Source: Acaryochloris sp. IP29b_bin.176
Lineage (GTDB): Bacteria; Cyanobacteriota; Cyanobacteriia; Thermosynechococcales; Thermosynechococcaceae
Direction of reading: 5' to 3'
Assembly: GCA_028285315.1 (NCBI GenBank)
Contig: JANQPU010000240.1
Span: forward strand, 1-49,826
DNA length: 49,826 nucleotides
In this document: positions 1 through 10,024 of the stretch, piece by piece
Position numbering within the stretch: position 1 is the first letter of the stretch
How the letters are laid out: each line of letters opens with the position of its first letter
Notes under the pieces: generated by a model
Told to the model about the DNA's origin: nothing
Seen by the model: the letters and a program-made list of their open reading frames with translations, nothing else
Database searches by the model: none
Program-made: the position numbers and the translations under genes

Positions 1-253
1 CAATTGTATTGGCCTCATCCACATTGGTGACGCCTTCTAAGCGTTGATGAACCGCTGTAAATTCCTCTCGCAGAATGGCGGCATCAGCAGAATCGGGCAA
101 CCGTTCAATCATCGCTGCAATTTCAGCCTGCACCTGGGTCGCACTGACTTGGGGCTGAACCTGCATGACCTGGGCATCTGGCGATTCAATCAAGGGAACT
201 GCTGTCGCGGGTAGTGCTTCAGGCCCCGGTGATACCAACGTCATAATCGGCAT
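1..253 (-). CDS. Partial hypothetical protein (N-terminal part, runs off the left edge)
   Basis: An open frame starts at an ATG at 253 and stays open to the window edge, giving about 84 residues with no stop. It begins MPIMTLVSPGPEALPATAVP and has a Pro/Ala/Val-rich start. A more helical, charged stretch follows, with a motif around EIAAMIERLPDSADAAILREE. There is no signal peptide or membrane segment in the visible part. I do not recognise the family. It is divergent from the beta-propeller gene at 472, and the 218 bp between them should hold both promoters. Codon use looks like that of the neighbours. The frame is supported by its length and composition only, and an alternative start cannot be excluded. 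Confidence 0.55.
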   Translation of the reverse strand, partial: MPIMTLVSPGPEALPATAVPLIESPDAQVMQVQPQVSATQVQAEIAAMIERLPDSADAAILREEFTAVHQRLEGVTNVDEANTI

Positions 254-471
254 GGCATAGCATCCAACACACATAATCCATCCCCTTGATCACGCAATAA
301 TGATTGTACTTATGGGAATACGGTCTTCACTTCAGACGACGGGAATATCCCAAAAGTTTTCCCCAGCTTATCAGGAACTTGAGGGAATTGCTGTAGCATC
401 CCTTGCAGAAGCGAAGATGCCAATGGTATGACATACCCAGTCTGGCAAAGCCTTCTAGCCAGGAATAGTGA

Positions 472-1980
472 GTGAAGATGGGAACAGAGAAACGAATGGC
501 ATGGGGTGAGGATAATTTGAAACAGCCGTTGCTTGGGTTAGGCCGTTGGTCCAAATCACATCCCTTAGATCGTGTCGCCATCACCACTATTCTGGTACTG
601 ACCCTGTTGATTGGAGGAATCATTTGGAGCGGAGACCATACCTTTCCTAAGGTGCGTGAGTTTAGCTGGCAAAATCAGCAGATCGGGGTGGAAGACATCG
701 CCTTCATTCTCACCTTCAATCGAGCGATGGATTGGGAATCGGTTACTGACAATTTGAAAATTCAGCCCCCCATCCCTGGCAAATTCAGTTGGTCTGGCCG
801 CCGATTAGCCTATACCCTCAACCAACCTGCTCCTTACGGTCAATCGTTTCAAGTGACCCTCGACCAAGCCACAGCCGCTACTCATAGCTCTTCAGGAAAG
901 TGGGTAAAAATACAGCCCTTTACAGGGCAGTTTCGGAGCCGCGATCGCGCCCTTATCTCTCTCGGCATTGATGGGGACGAAAATGGCCGTCTAGTCATGC
1001 ATAACCTCACCCAAAAGACCCATCAGATCCTAACGCCACCGACGTTGACCGTGCTGGATTTTAAGGCGGATCTCAAGCGCGATCGCATTCTGTTTACCGC
1101 GATCGATCGCGGTAAACAGAATCAAGATCTATTTGAGCAAAAACTCTATGCAGTTCCTTTAACGTCAACGACAGCTCAATCTGACTATCAACTTCTATTG
1201 GAGAATCAGGACTATCAACTCCTAGACTTTGATATCACTCCCAATGGAGCAGTGCTGATCGTTCAGCAGTTTAGCCGTCAAGAGAATGAACCTGTCAGTC
1301 TCTGGGAATTAACAGATTCAGCGCCGCGTCGGCTACAACATAATGCGGATGGTCAATTCTTAATTACGCCCGATGGTCAGACCTTGGTTGTTTCTCAAAA
1401 TCAAGGTGTTGCTATGGTGCCACTCTATGGTGATGCCAAGAGCAAACCCATCGATTTTTGGCCCAAGTTTGACCAAATTTTGAGTTTTGCCAGGGATGGT
1501 TCTGCAGCCCTTATGGCCCAAAATAATCCTGACTCCACTCGTTCTCTCTATCTATTATCCAATCAAGGTCAAGAACAAGAATTACTCAAGGTTGGGGGGT
1601 ATGTCCTAGATGCAGCAATTAATCCAAGTACACAAACCGTTTACTGTCTGTATACGACGTTCAATCGCAGCCAAACATCAAGTTTTGATCTGCACATCAG
1701 CGCCATTGATCTCGATACAGGCAAGAAACAGCGGTTGATCACCATCCCTAAGCAGTCGAGCGGTACCCTCAGCCTCGCTCCAGATGGTTCAGCCTTACTC
1801 TACGAAGAGGTGACCGTCACGGATAAACCAAGCCAGAGCGTTGTTCGAGATTCTGTGGGGCAAACTGTCAGTGAGAGCCATGTATGGTTGTATCCGCTAC
1901 AGGAAGCAAACACCATTTCCCTCAAGAAGAAAAAACCGCAGAAACTACTCGCAGGCATTCAACCTCTCTGGTTGCCATAA
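472..1980 (+). CDS. Membrane-anchored Ig-like (Big_5) and beta-propeller protein
   Basis: The 502-residue protein has a short cytoplasmic N-terminus and one membrane segment at about residues 35-52 (VAITTILVLTLLIGGIIW). An Ig-like domain resembling Big_5 (about 62-150; FILTFNRAMDWESV) follows. The rest carries repeated blade-like segments of the TolB/WD40 type (for example LDFDITPNGAVLIV and LSLAPDGSALLYEE). The bulk should lie outside the cytoplasm. Function is unknown; such proteins are often called PD40 or TolB-like and bind partners rather than catalyse. The GTG start at 472 has AGGA 7 nt upstream; an in-frame ATG lies at 478. The gene contains a perfect 36-bp palindrome at 1087-1122, described separately. 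No obvious operon partner follows, since the next 590 bp hold no gene. Confidence 0.8.
   Translation: MKMGTEKRMAWGEDNLKQPLLGLGRWSKSHPLDRVAITTILVLTLLIGGIIWSGDHTFPKVREFSWQNQQIGVEDIAFILTFNRAMDWESVTDNLKIQPPIPGKFSWSGRRLAYTLNQPAPYGQSFQVTLDQATAATHSSSGKWVKIQPFTGQFRSRDRALISLGIDGDENGRLVMHNLTQKTHQILTPPTLTVLDFKADLKRDRILFTAIDRGKQNQDLFEQKLYAVPLTSTTAQSDYQLLLENQDYQLLDFDITPNGAVLIVQQFSRQENEPVSLWELTDSAPRRLQHNADGQFLITPDGQTLVVSQNQGVAMVPLYGDAKSKPIDFWPKFDQILSFARDGSAALMAQNNPDSTRSLYLLSNQGQEQELLKVGGYVLDAAINPSTQTVYCLYTTFNRSQTSSFDLHISAIDLDTGKKQRLITIPKQSSGTLSLAPDGSALLYEEVTVTDKPSQSVVRDSVGQTVSESHVWLYPLQEANTISLKKKKPQKLLAGIQPLWLP
1087..1122. repeat. Perfect 36-bp palindrome inside a coding region
   Basis: The left arm is ATTCTGTTTACCGCGATC (1087-1104). 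The right arm (1105-1122) is its exact reverse complement with no spacer. The centre contains GCGATCGATCGC, a HIP1-like core. It encodes about twelve residues in the middle of the beta-propeller protein without breaking the frame. Symmetry ends at 1086/1123 (C opposite C). Confidence 0.95.
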
Positions 1981-2420
1981 CGAGGGTAACCTTTCCTCCA
2001 CAGCCTCTAGATCCATGCCCAAACCGACTAGCCGTTCTGTGCAAAACATTGCGATACAGACCTTGCCTCTTACAGGTTCAATCTGTTTCATGGGAATATT
2101 GGCCTTAAAATTGCCAACTGTTCGTCCTCTATCTTGAACAACGCCAAGATTTTCGGCAGTTGTCTGCTAGATAGGCAAAAGAGTCTAGATCCCGGAGAGC
2201 TGGCCTGAATGTGCATTTAGTCAGCTCCAGTCAGGCTGGAAAAGTCTATTTAAGGTCGAGTCTTTAATCGTTTAGTCCTAGACTGAGTTTTAAGAATCGC
2301 TATAAAACGTCAGGTGGTTTGAAGCACTTTAACGAAGACGGGCAGGTTTCAGCTTATCTCAACCTCAGGTTACCTAGTTTCAGCAAAGGCCCTGAGCCAT
2401 CTCTATGAGAAGAAAAGCCC

Positions 2421-2448
2421 ACGACTAAGGAGTGTTCCCCTCAGTCGT
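2421..2448. repeat. Imperfect hairpin (12-bp arms, 4-nt loop)
   Basis: ACGACTAAGGAG (2421-2432) faces CCCCTCAGTCGT (2437-2448) across the loop TGTT, with 10 of 12 positions pairing. It lies in a gene-free stretch. Its role is unknown; it could be part of a terminator or a small structured RNA. Confidence 0.5.
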
Positions 2449-2487
2449 AAGGGATCTGTTGGAGAAAAACGAGGGGCTGATACAGAG

Positions 2488-2524
2488 AAAAGAGCTGATT
2501 GTAGGGGGATTTGCAATCAGCTCT
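2488..2524 (-). terminator. Rho-independent terminator of the small secreted repeat protein gene
   Basis: AGAGCTGATTG (2491-2501) and CAATCAGCTCT (2514-2524) form a perfect 11-bp stem. Read on the minus strand, the stem is followed by TTTCTCT, a U-rich tail. It sits 47 bp after the stop of the minus-strand gene ending at 2571. Confidence 0.7.
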
Positions 2525-2570
2525 AGAATGTGGTGAATAAGGTCGTATCAGCCAGTTTGGGTTAATCCCT

Positions 2571-2903
2571 TCAGTTGGCAATATGGGCTGCGCCATTAGG
2601 ACCACGCTTGATCACTGGGAGGGTTCTAGAAGATTGAGAAGGGGCCTGGCGAACTGAGGTGGGCCGAGCAATATGAGCGGCACCATGAGACCCTTTAGTA
2701 ACAACCTTCGGAACCGAAGTGGCGGGCGTGTTGGGCTGCACCTGCGCATCATGAGGGACTTGGTCTACTTTGACCTGATGAGCGGCACCATTAGGGCCAC
2801 GCGTGACGGTGATGGTTTCAGCTAGAGCTGAGGAAGCAACGCCAAGACTCAGGACAGTAAAGCTTGTGACGACTGAAAAAGCGACTTGATGAATGCGGGT
2901 CAT
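2571..2903 (-). CDS. Small secreted protein with three GPNGAAH repeats
   Basis: The 110-residue product has a clear Sec signal peptide (hydrophobic core about 8-22, cleavage after SSALA near residue 28). The mature protein is about 80 residues. It carries three near-copies of one motif: TRGPNGAAHQV, TKGSHGAAHIA and KRGPNGAAHIA at the very C-terminus. They are separated by Pro/Ser/Thr/Gln-rich linkers of about 30 residues. The ATG at 2903 has GGAG upstream (minus strand). The amidase gene lies just upstream on the same strand, with about 220 bp between them. A terminator follows. I do not recognise the family. The repeats suggest a short binding or structural unit in the periplasm or outside the cell. 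Confidence 0.75.
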   Translation of the reverse strand: MTRIHQVAFSVVTSFTVLSLGVASSALAETITVTRGPNGAAHQVKVDQVPHDAQVQPNTPATSVPKVVTKGSHGAAHIARPTSVRQAPSQSSRTLPVIKRGPNGAAHIAN

Positions 2904-3124
2904 GTTTGTTCTCCAACTTCAATGCTTTTAATGTACGGGGGTTGTCTGAAGCTGGAATGATGATGTTCTGGGTGAGTCCCTGTAATTTGCTGAATCGGTG
3001 ATAAGGGATTAATGAGAAGTCTGAGAAGGCAGAATCACACTCTGTGTAGGCAGACGCCACCTGATGGGAAGAAAGATACGCCCCACTTTGATGTGTTGAT
3101 ACTGAGTTATACGTTGCTAAAGCC

Positions 3125-3904
3125 CTAACGAGCCTCTTGCACAGGCATTGATGGACCCAGTTCAAAGAAAGCGGGAGAATTTTGGCTGACCGTCGTGGCG
3201 TTATTGACCTGGCTAAATCGTTGTACAAGGCTAGTGAAGTGACGATTATTGAAACTCCGAGGATCTTTGCGGCTGCCAGAACGATCCACGCCCTTGTGGG
3301 TAGTAACCCGAGATTGAGGAATGCGACTTTTAGCGACAAGGTAGGCGAGGGATTTGTATTGGGCTTGAGAGTAGCCACTGTGATGATTGCCATTATGCCT
3401 GCCATCAGCAGGGGATTCTAGGGAAATATGATAGGCAAAATTATTGACTGATGCCGGATAGATCCGATGCGTTTTCACCGCTTCGGGACCATTGGGACCT
3501 CTAAACACGGAATTCCCTGCACCGAAGGCTCGATTTTTCTTGGAGACAAGATGCACGATAGTGCCATTGCGAGTGATTAAAGCGTGATAACTAGCTTGAT
3601 CATCCTCATTGTAATGAGGAGTCTGAAATACACGGATAGTGTCTGCCGCCGAAATGACGGTTTCATGTAAAACAACGATGGGAGCATTATTGACCAGTCG
3701 ACCGTAGATATCTTTGGGATATCGTTTGCCAAAATTGGTCTCATGAGCCGGTCGCCAAACTTCTACAGGCCGAAAACTGGCTAGCTCGGAGTGAACAGTT
3801 TGACTATTAACCACATTGACGTGAAGGGTGAGGATACACAAAAATGCTCCGAGGAATAAAATTAAACCGTTCAGGAGAGGGGAATTCGACTTAAACCTGC
3901 GCAT
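3125..3904 (-). CDS. N-acetylmuramoyl-L-alanine amidase (Amidase_2/PGRP type), exported
   Basis: The product should cut the bond between N-acetylmuramic acid and the stem peptide of peptidoglycan. It has 259 residues. A hydrophobic N-terminal segment (about 12-32) acts as a signal or membrane anchor. The Amidase_2 domain spans about 70-220. The zinc ligands can be placed: His80 (VVLHE), His203 (TTHKGVD) and Asp214 (SRKDP). The middle of the domain carries FGAGNSVFRGPNG and AYHISLE. The ATG at 3904 precedes a basic MRRFKSN start typical of an exported protein. It probably acts in the periplasm. The small secreted repeat gene lies downstream on the same strand. A role in recycling or remodelling is inferred. 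Confidence 0.85.
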   Translation of the reverse strand: MRRFKSNSPLLNGLILFLGAFLCILTLHVNVVNSQTVHSELASFRPVEVWRPAHETNFGKRYPKDIYGRLVNNAPIVVLHETVISAADTIRVFQTPHYNEDDQASYHALITRNGTIVHLVSKKNRAFGAGNSVFRGPNGPEAVKTHRIYPASVNNFAYHISLESPADGRHNGNHHSGYSQAQYKSLAYLVAKSRIPQSRVTTHKGVDRSGSRKDPRSFNNRHFTSLVQRFSQVNNATTVSQNSPAFFELGPSMPVQEAR

Positions 3905-3989
3905 AGTGAGCGGTGAAGAGGAGAAAACAATAATTTTGGCTCAGAGTATAGCATTGCTGCTGATAAGAATGGTCTCAACAGCACAATTA

Positions 3990-4862
3990 TTATGGCGCTG
4001 GAGGTAAAACGACTTTGGGTTTTAGGACCCCATCGATGATTTCACCCATGCCCAAAAAGCGATCGCAACTTTCATACACCTGCATCAATCCATTAGGACG
4101 ATCCTGAGGAAGCTTTTGCCCCCAGCAAAACCGCTGAGCTTCGGCTGGAGGCAAATGAATGATCGGTTGTTGTAGGGAAAAAGATGGGGCAATAGGCGTA
4201 AAAGTTCCTGCCTGAATCTGAGCTTCTAACATCTCAAAGGTGAGACTGTCGGCTAAATCGAAGCCACAGCTTAGCGTGCGAGTCAGTTGAGCCAAGGTTG
4301 CGCCGGTTCCTAACACCTCACCTAAGTCTCGGGCAATGGAGCGAATATAGGTGCCGGGACCACATGCGATCGCAACGTCCAATTCTGGTTGTTCGGCAGC
4401 TCGCCAGTCCAGTACCTGAATATCGAGTACCTCCACTGTCCGGATGGGGGCCGTTACAGCTTTACCTTGACGGGCCAAATCGTACAAGCGCTGCCCTTGA
4501 ATTTGAATGGCACTATAGGCGGGCGGGCGTTGGTCAATCGAGCCGATGAACTTCGGTAATGCTTGCTCAACCGCTTCTTGCGAGAGATGGTGAACGGTTT
4601 GTTTTGAGAGGACTTCTCCAGCTAGATCATCGGTTGTGGTGGTGGTTCCCAAGCGAATGGTTGCTTGATAGGCTTTCTGCTCTGGCAGATAGGGCAAGAG
4701 GCGGGTTGCGGGTCCCAAGGCAATCGGTAATACTCCCGTTGCCAAGGGATCGAGGGTGCCTCCATGTCCCACTCGCTTGAGGCCACAGATCCGCCGGACT
4801 CGTCCCACACAATCATGAGAAGTTAGGCCAGTAGGTTTATACAAATTCAGAAAACCAAGCAT
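3990..4862 (-). CDS. truB: tRNA pseudouridine(55) synthase TruB
   Basis: TruB converts U55 of the T-loop of most tRNAs to pseudouridine. The 290-residue product starts GFLNLYKPTGLTSHDCVGRV and contains GHGGTLDPLATGVLP, with the catalytic Asp38. It also has RPPAYSAIQIQGQRLYDLAR and GPGTYIRSIARDLGE, all hallmarks of the family. The C-terminus is of the short bacterial type with a PUA-like tail. The ATG at 4860-4862 overlaps the TAA of the upstream hydrolase gene by one base (TAATG), so the two are probably translationally coupled. Length and motifs are normal. Confidence 0.97.
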   Translation of the reverse strand: MLGFLNLYKPTGLTSHDCVGRVRRICGLKRVGHGGTLDPLATGVLPIALGPATRLLPYLPEQKAYQATIRLGTTTTTDDLAGEVLSKQTVHHLSQEAVEQALPKFIGSIDQRPPAYSAIQIQGQRLYDLARQGKAVTAPIRTVEVLDIQVLDWRAAEQPELDVAIACGPGTYIRSIARDLGEVLGTGATLAQLTRTLSCGFDLADSLTFEMLEAQIQAGTFTPIAPSFSLQQPIIHLPPAEAQRFCWGQKLPQDRPNGLMQVYESCDRFLGMGEIIDGVLKPKVVLPPAP

Positions 4863-6556
4863 TAAGAGTCCTGTTTGGCTTGGGCTGCCGGCAAGGTCAA
4901 CGTGGGCGTTAGGTACAAGGTTAAGGGCTCACGACTGAGATTAGCGGCGTAGCTTGGGGTGAGGAAATTCGCAAACTGTTCCTGCTGTCGAATATAACGC
5001 CCAAAAGAAGCCGTACTTAAAGCTTTGATATAAAATCGGGCCAGGGCACTCGGTCCTCTCGCATCCCCAAACCCAGGTAAAACACCTGGTGACGTTGGTG
5101 AGGTGTTCCCCGTCGAAAAATGAGTGCCATTGTTGATTAGGACTAACTGTTTCTCAGGGGTCGTCAACCAGGTAAAGGGTTGGATTTGCTCCGGTAAGGC
5201 AGGGGCGATCGTATCAGCCCCCCCCGCGATCATCATGATGGGTATATTAATGTTTTGATAACCAGATTTTCCGAATAAATTGCTGCCAATTGGACTGATG
5301 GCAATCACATTTTGAATCCTGGTATCTGCGAGATCAATGGGTTGTTCTGGGGTTTGGAGTGCCTGACACTGCAACACCAAGGAGACATTTAGTGTGTTGT
5401 CTAACTCAGAGGTACAAGCCTGTCGTAGTTGCTCAAAGTTGGGGGTGGCTCCAGCCAGGGCCAGAGCAGTATAGCCGCCATAGGAATGGCCTAAAATTCC
5501 AACTTTGGTTAAATTTAAGCGTCCTTTGAAACGCACATCAGGAATTGAGTTCTCTTCTAGTTCATCCAGAATATAGGTGACATCTAACGGTCGATCGATA
5601 AACTCGGTTCGATCAATCGCATCTTGGGCTCGCCCTCGCAGCCAATCGGCAATCTGCTGACCGTTACTGCCGGAATGCTCTGGCATGACGACGACATAAC
5701 CATGGGAGGCTAAGTGCTCGGCCAAGTAGGCATAGGTCGTGCGATCAGAATTAAACCCGTGGGAAATCACAACAACTGGATAAGGTTGCTCTGCAGGTGT
5801 GGTGGGGAAATACAGATCGGCTGCAAAGTCGCGGGCGCGCCCCGTATAGGCCAATCGCTTTTCACTGTCGTCTTTTAAGTCCTCTAAGGTCGTGCGTTTC
5901 CAGGCATAGAGCCCAGATTGAGACAAAGACCAGCCTATTAGGCTATCGGCTTGGGGATCGGCTTGAGATTGCTGGATGATTGCTTCAACGGCAGTGCTGG
6001 TGGTTTTCACGGCCATTTGCACTTGATTGAGTAACTCTAGGGCTTTACTGAGATCTACTTGCACCCCCTTATTGGGGAAATTTCGTAAAACACTGAGGGC
6101 CGTTAATCCTTCTGGATCATTAGCCGCCAAAATTAAGGCAGATCGGAGGGCGAAGAAACTGCCTTGTCCAGACTTGGTCTGCACCACCTGTTGGACCCGG
6201 TTGAGGAAAGCTTCACCAACGGGGGTGTACAAAAATTGAGATACGGCGACCGCATTGAGGGGGAGGCGCTCTTGTAAGCTGGCTCGCAGTTGGGTTTGTT
6301 GTTCTGAAGTAAAGTAGCCCAAATAAGGGGCTAACGCTTGACTCTTACGACCTTCCTTGGCATAAATTTCCAAATCACGGACAGGAATAGAACGCTCTAA
6401 GAATAAGAAGGATAAAAAGATACGCTCAGCCGCTAGCATTGGCCCAGCCTGCAGCAAAGCCACAGACAAAGCAACACCAAACAAGCGGCTATATCGACGG
6501 AAATGGGGGGGCTGTCGTCTCATCACTGTTTTCTGAAATTTCTGATTTGGTCTCAC
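4862..6556 (-). CDS. Exported DUF1400 alpha/beta hydrolase
   Basis: The 564-residue product has a basic N-terminus and a signal peptide (hydrophobic about 27-42, ending near LAAER). A DUF1400-like domain, a cyanobacterial module, covers about 44-170, and a linker leads to a C-terminal alpha/beta-hydrolase domain. The nucleophile elbow is GHSYGG with Ser358, the oxyanion region is VVISHGFNSDRTTY (about 263-275), and a late NNGTHFS supplies a likely catalytic His. The fold resembles platelet-activating-factor acetylhydrolases, so an esterase or lipase-like activity in the periplasm is likely; the substrate is unknown. Start choice is uncertain: GTG at 6556 or ATG at 6523, neither with a strong ribosome binding site. 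Its stop overlaps the truB start. Confidence 0.85.
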   Translation of the reverse strand: MRPNQKFQKTVMRRQPPHFRRYSRLFGVALSVALLQAGPMLAAERIFLSFLFLERSIPVRDLEIYAKEGRKSQALAPYLGYFTSEQQTQLRASLQERLPLNAVAVSQFLYTPVGEAFLNRVQQVVQTKSGQGSFFALRSALILAANDPEGLTALSVLRNFPNKGVQVDLSKALELLNQVQMAVKTTSTAVEAIIQQSQADPQADSLIGWSLSQSGLYAWKRTTLEDLKDDSEKRLAYTGRARDFAADLYFPTTPAEQPYPVVVISHGFNSDRTTYAYLAEHLASHGYVVVMPEHSGSNGQQIADWLRGRAQDAIDRTEFIDRPLDVTYILDELEENSIPDVRFKGRLNLTKVGILGHSYGGYTALALAGATPNFEQLRQACTSELDNTLNVSLVLQCQALQTPEQPIDLADTRIQNVIAISPIGSNLFGKSGYQNINIPIMMIAGGADTIAPALPEQIQPFTWLTTPEKQLVLINNGTHFSTGNTSPTSPGVLPGFGDARGPSALARFYIKALSTASFGRYIRQQEQFANFLTPSYAANLSREPLTLYLTPTLTLPAAQAKQDS

Positions 6557-6807
6557 ACAGGGGGTTGGGCAGTAGGACGACGATCATCGCCAAGTCATAA
6601 CGATGGGGTCAATCGCTGCAAGGGCCGCATCGTCCTACGTTTGCCAGCCTACTGTTTTGTTAGCGGAGTTGCCACTCTTTTTTTGCGATCGAATTCTTAG
6701 GTTCCTGACCGCCCCACTTCCTGGATCGGACAAAACTCTACAAATTCTCGTAAAACTTAAGCAAAATTGCAGGAAGTGGTCTTGCCCGTCAATGTTAGGA
6801 TCTATGG
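6557..6807. promoter_or_regulatory. Divergent promoter region with two large inverted repeats
   Basis: This 250-bp gap separates the minus-strand hydrolase gene from the thiC riboswitch. Repeat 1: GTAGGACGA (6572-6580) with TCGTCCTAC (6630-6638), reinforced outside by GGCA/TGCC. Repeat 2: CCACTTCCTG (6714-6723) with CAGGAAGTGG (6770-6779), spaced by 46 nt. They may be operators or structured leader RNA. I assign no protein to them. Confidence 0.55.
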
Positions 6808-8278
<1,471 letters not shown>

Positions 8279-8289
8279 GGGAAGGGGAT

Positions 8290-9108
8290 GTGAACGGTAG
8301 AGACTTACAGCCTCCCAGAGGCTGGTGGTGGGGAATATGTCTGGCTTTGATTCTCTGCTGCTGGTCTCTACCAGTGCTGGCTAGCCCCTTAGCCGAGCGA
8401 CTATCGGCATTTCCAGATTGGCAAGGGAAACCAGTACTGAAACCGGCAACTGGTAGCTTGATTTATCCAGACTGGTTTTTAGGGGATTGGCAGGTTACGA
8501 GCACCCTAGTTGACTTAGCCGCCCCCCTAGCCCCCCAAATTGTGTCCCCCGGCTATGCCGAAAACGAGGGTCTGTTAAACAAACCCGTGCAATTTAAGGT
8601 TCGGTTTGTGGAAGAGCGCTCCCCCCTTAAAGCCAAGGTTCTATCGAATGTTTCTCCCTGGGAACTCCTGTCTCGTAAACCATCTGTTGTGGCAGACTTG
8701 GCTTACAATGGCCGGAGTTTAGCATCTGCCTACCTTGGAGAAGGTGCGGTTCAAAAAGTGACCATTGATCCTCGTTTTCCCAATCGCCAAACCACGATGC
8801 TCGATCAGGGACGGCAGCTAGTGTCTACGATTAGCGATCGCACCACTGAATTTGATGCCAAGAACGATACTTGGATTGCCAGTGAACTGTTCCAACAAGA
8901 ATTCCGTAGCAACGCCCAAATCTATCTCAACCAAGTGGAAAATACAACCTCCTATCGCTACGTCAACAAGAGTCCAGCCCAAATCGATGCCGATCAAGTC
9001 ACGGCCATCTATCTCTCGCCACAGGATCCCAACTATTTTCAAGCTCTCAATCAACCGGTTGCCCTCTATCGCTATCACTTAGTGCTGACTGCTATCGTCC
9101 CTGATTAG
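8290..9108 (+). CDS. Conserved cyanobacterial exported protein (DUF6816-like)
   Basis: The 272-residue product has a signal peptide (WGICLALILCCWSLPVLA, about residues 14-31, then SPLAERL). The mature part carries YPDWFLGDWQVTSTLVDL and ends with VALYRYHLVLTAIVP. This resembles lumenal proteins shared by cyanobacteria and plant chloroplasts; the DUF6816 assignment is from memory. No catalytic motif is visible. The GTG start at 8290 lies 11 nt after thiC and has GGGG just upstream, so it is probably co-transcribed with thiC. A role in thiamin metabolism is not implied by the sequence. The location is likely the thylakoid lumen or periplasm. Confidence 0.75.
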   Translation: MNGRDLQPPRGWWWGICLALILCCWSLPVLASPLAERLSAFPDWQGKPVLKPATGSLIYPDWFLGDWQVTSTLVDLAAPLAPQIVSPGYAENEGLLNKPVQFKVRFVEERSPLKAKVLSNVSPWELLSRKPSVVADLAYNGRSLASAYLGEGAVQKVTIDPRFPNRQTTMLDQGRQLVSTISDRTTEFDAKNDTWIASELFQQEFRSNAQIYLNQVENTTSYRYVNKSPAQIDADQVTAIYLSPQDPNYFQALNQPVALYRYHLVLTAIVPD

Positions 9109-9296
9109 GTGAGGTCAATGCTGTATGGGATGGGGATAAGATTCTCAGATCGGCCAATCCGCTGACCGTCTGTAAAGGAATGCTAAGATTGAGGGTGATC
9201 CAGGGGGACCTGTCGCTCGTGCACAGTGGAATAATGACACTTTGGCGATGAATGTGACTGGCTCTGCAAAGTCGTAAACTCTACCTCAATGTGGCC

Positions 9297-9845
9297 ATGA
9301 CTATCTCTGACGAACAAATACCTTCAGCTTTGTCAACATCATCTTCTGAACCTTCGCCGGATACTGAACTACCGCCAAATACGAGCGCGCTAGCCACTAC
9401 TTCTGCTCCTGAAGAGGTCGATTTCAATACCCTCAATAAGATTAGAGATCTGTTGTTTGGACAACAGGTGCAAAGCCAGGAACAAAAAATCGATCAGCTA
9501 GAACACCGCTTGAACCAAGAATGTGCGGATATCCGCGATCAAATTAATCAACGACTGCAAGCCCTAGCAACCTCAATTCGCAACGATTTACAAACCCTCA
9601 CCCAGACGGTGCAAGCGAATCATACGTCTCAAACCACAGAACTTGAGCGTCAACGAACAAGTATCCTAGCTACGTTGAATGAAAAAGTGGCATCTTTAGA
9701 GACAGACTTTGACCATAAGCATGCGGAACTCAAAGCTCTACTGGAGCGTGAAGTGCAGTCCCTCCAATCGGTTGATGCTCAGGATCGAGATCAGTTAGCG
9801 GATCTCTTTAGCCAGTTAGCTGTGAATATCCGCTCCAATTCATAG
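9297..9845 (+). CDS. Coiled-coil protein at the head of the GTPase cluster
   Basis: The 182-residue protein has a low-complexity Ser/Pro/Thr-rich N-terminus (about 1-45), then FNTLNKIRDLLFGQQ, then about 120 residues of predicted coiled coil with heptad-like Leu/Ile spacing. There is no membrane segment. The segment LNKIRDLLFG resembles LTKLRSLLIG near the N-terminus of the OmpA protein encoded next, which suggests a shared docking or dimerisation motif. An in-frame GTG sits two codons earlier at 9291. The gap to the next gene is 179 bp, so the two may have separate promoters. The family is not recognised. A structural or adaptor role for the downstream module is inferred from position and the shared motif. 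Confidence 0.7.
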   Translation: MTISDEQIPSALSTSSSEPSPDTELPPNTSALATTSAPEEVDFNTLNKIRDLLFGQQVQSQEQKIDQLEHRLNQECADIRDQINQRLQALATSIRNDLQTLTQTVQANHTSQTTELERQRTSILATLNEKVASLETDFDHKHAELKALLEREVQSLQSVDAQDRDQLADLFSQLAVNIRSNS

Positions 9846-10024
9846 ACTCTAGGGCGAATAGCAATACCAGCCGTTGGACGGGGTAGCAGGTTGAGGTTGG
9901 GCACTACGACATAAAACTTCAAATTGTTTATCGTCATGGCCCTTACTATAGCAATATCAGCAACGATGGCAGATCTGAGATACTCTCCCTGTCAGCCCAT
10001 CTCATCTTTGACATTCTCTGTTCA

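Larger units (their letters stand above)
1981..2570. other. 590-bp gene-free interval with two hairpins
   Basis: No convincing reading frame is present; short frames here lack protein-like composition. Two hairpins stand out: an imperfect 12-bp stem at 2421-2448 (10 of 12 pairs) and the terminator stem at 2491-2524. The rest contains no tRNA, repeat array or recognisable regulatory element. The interval separates two genes that end towards each other. Confidence 0.6.
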
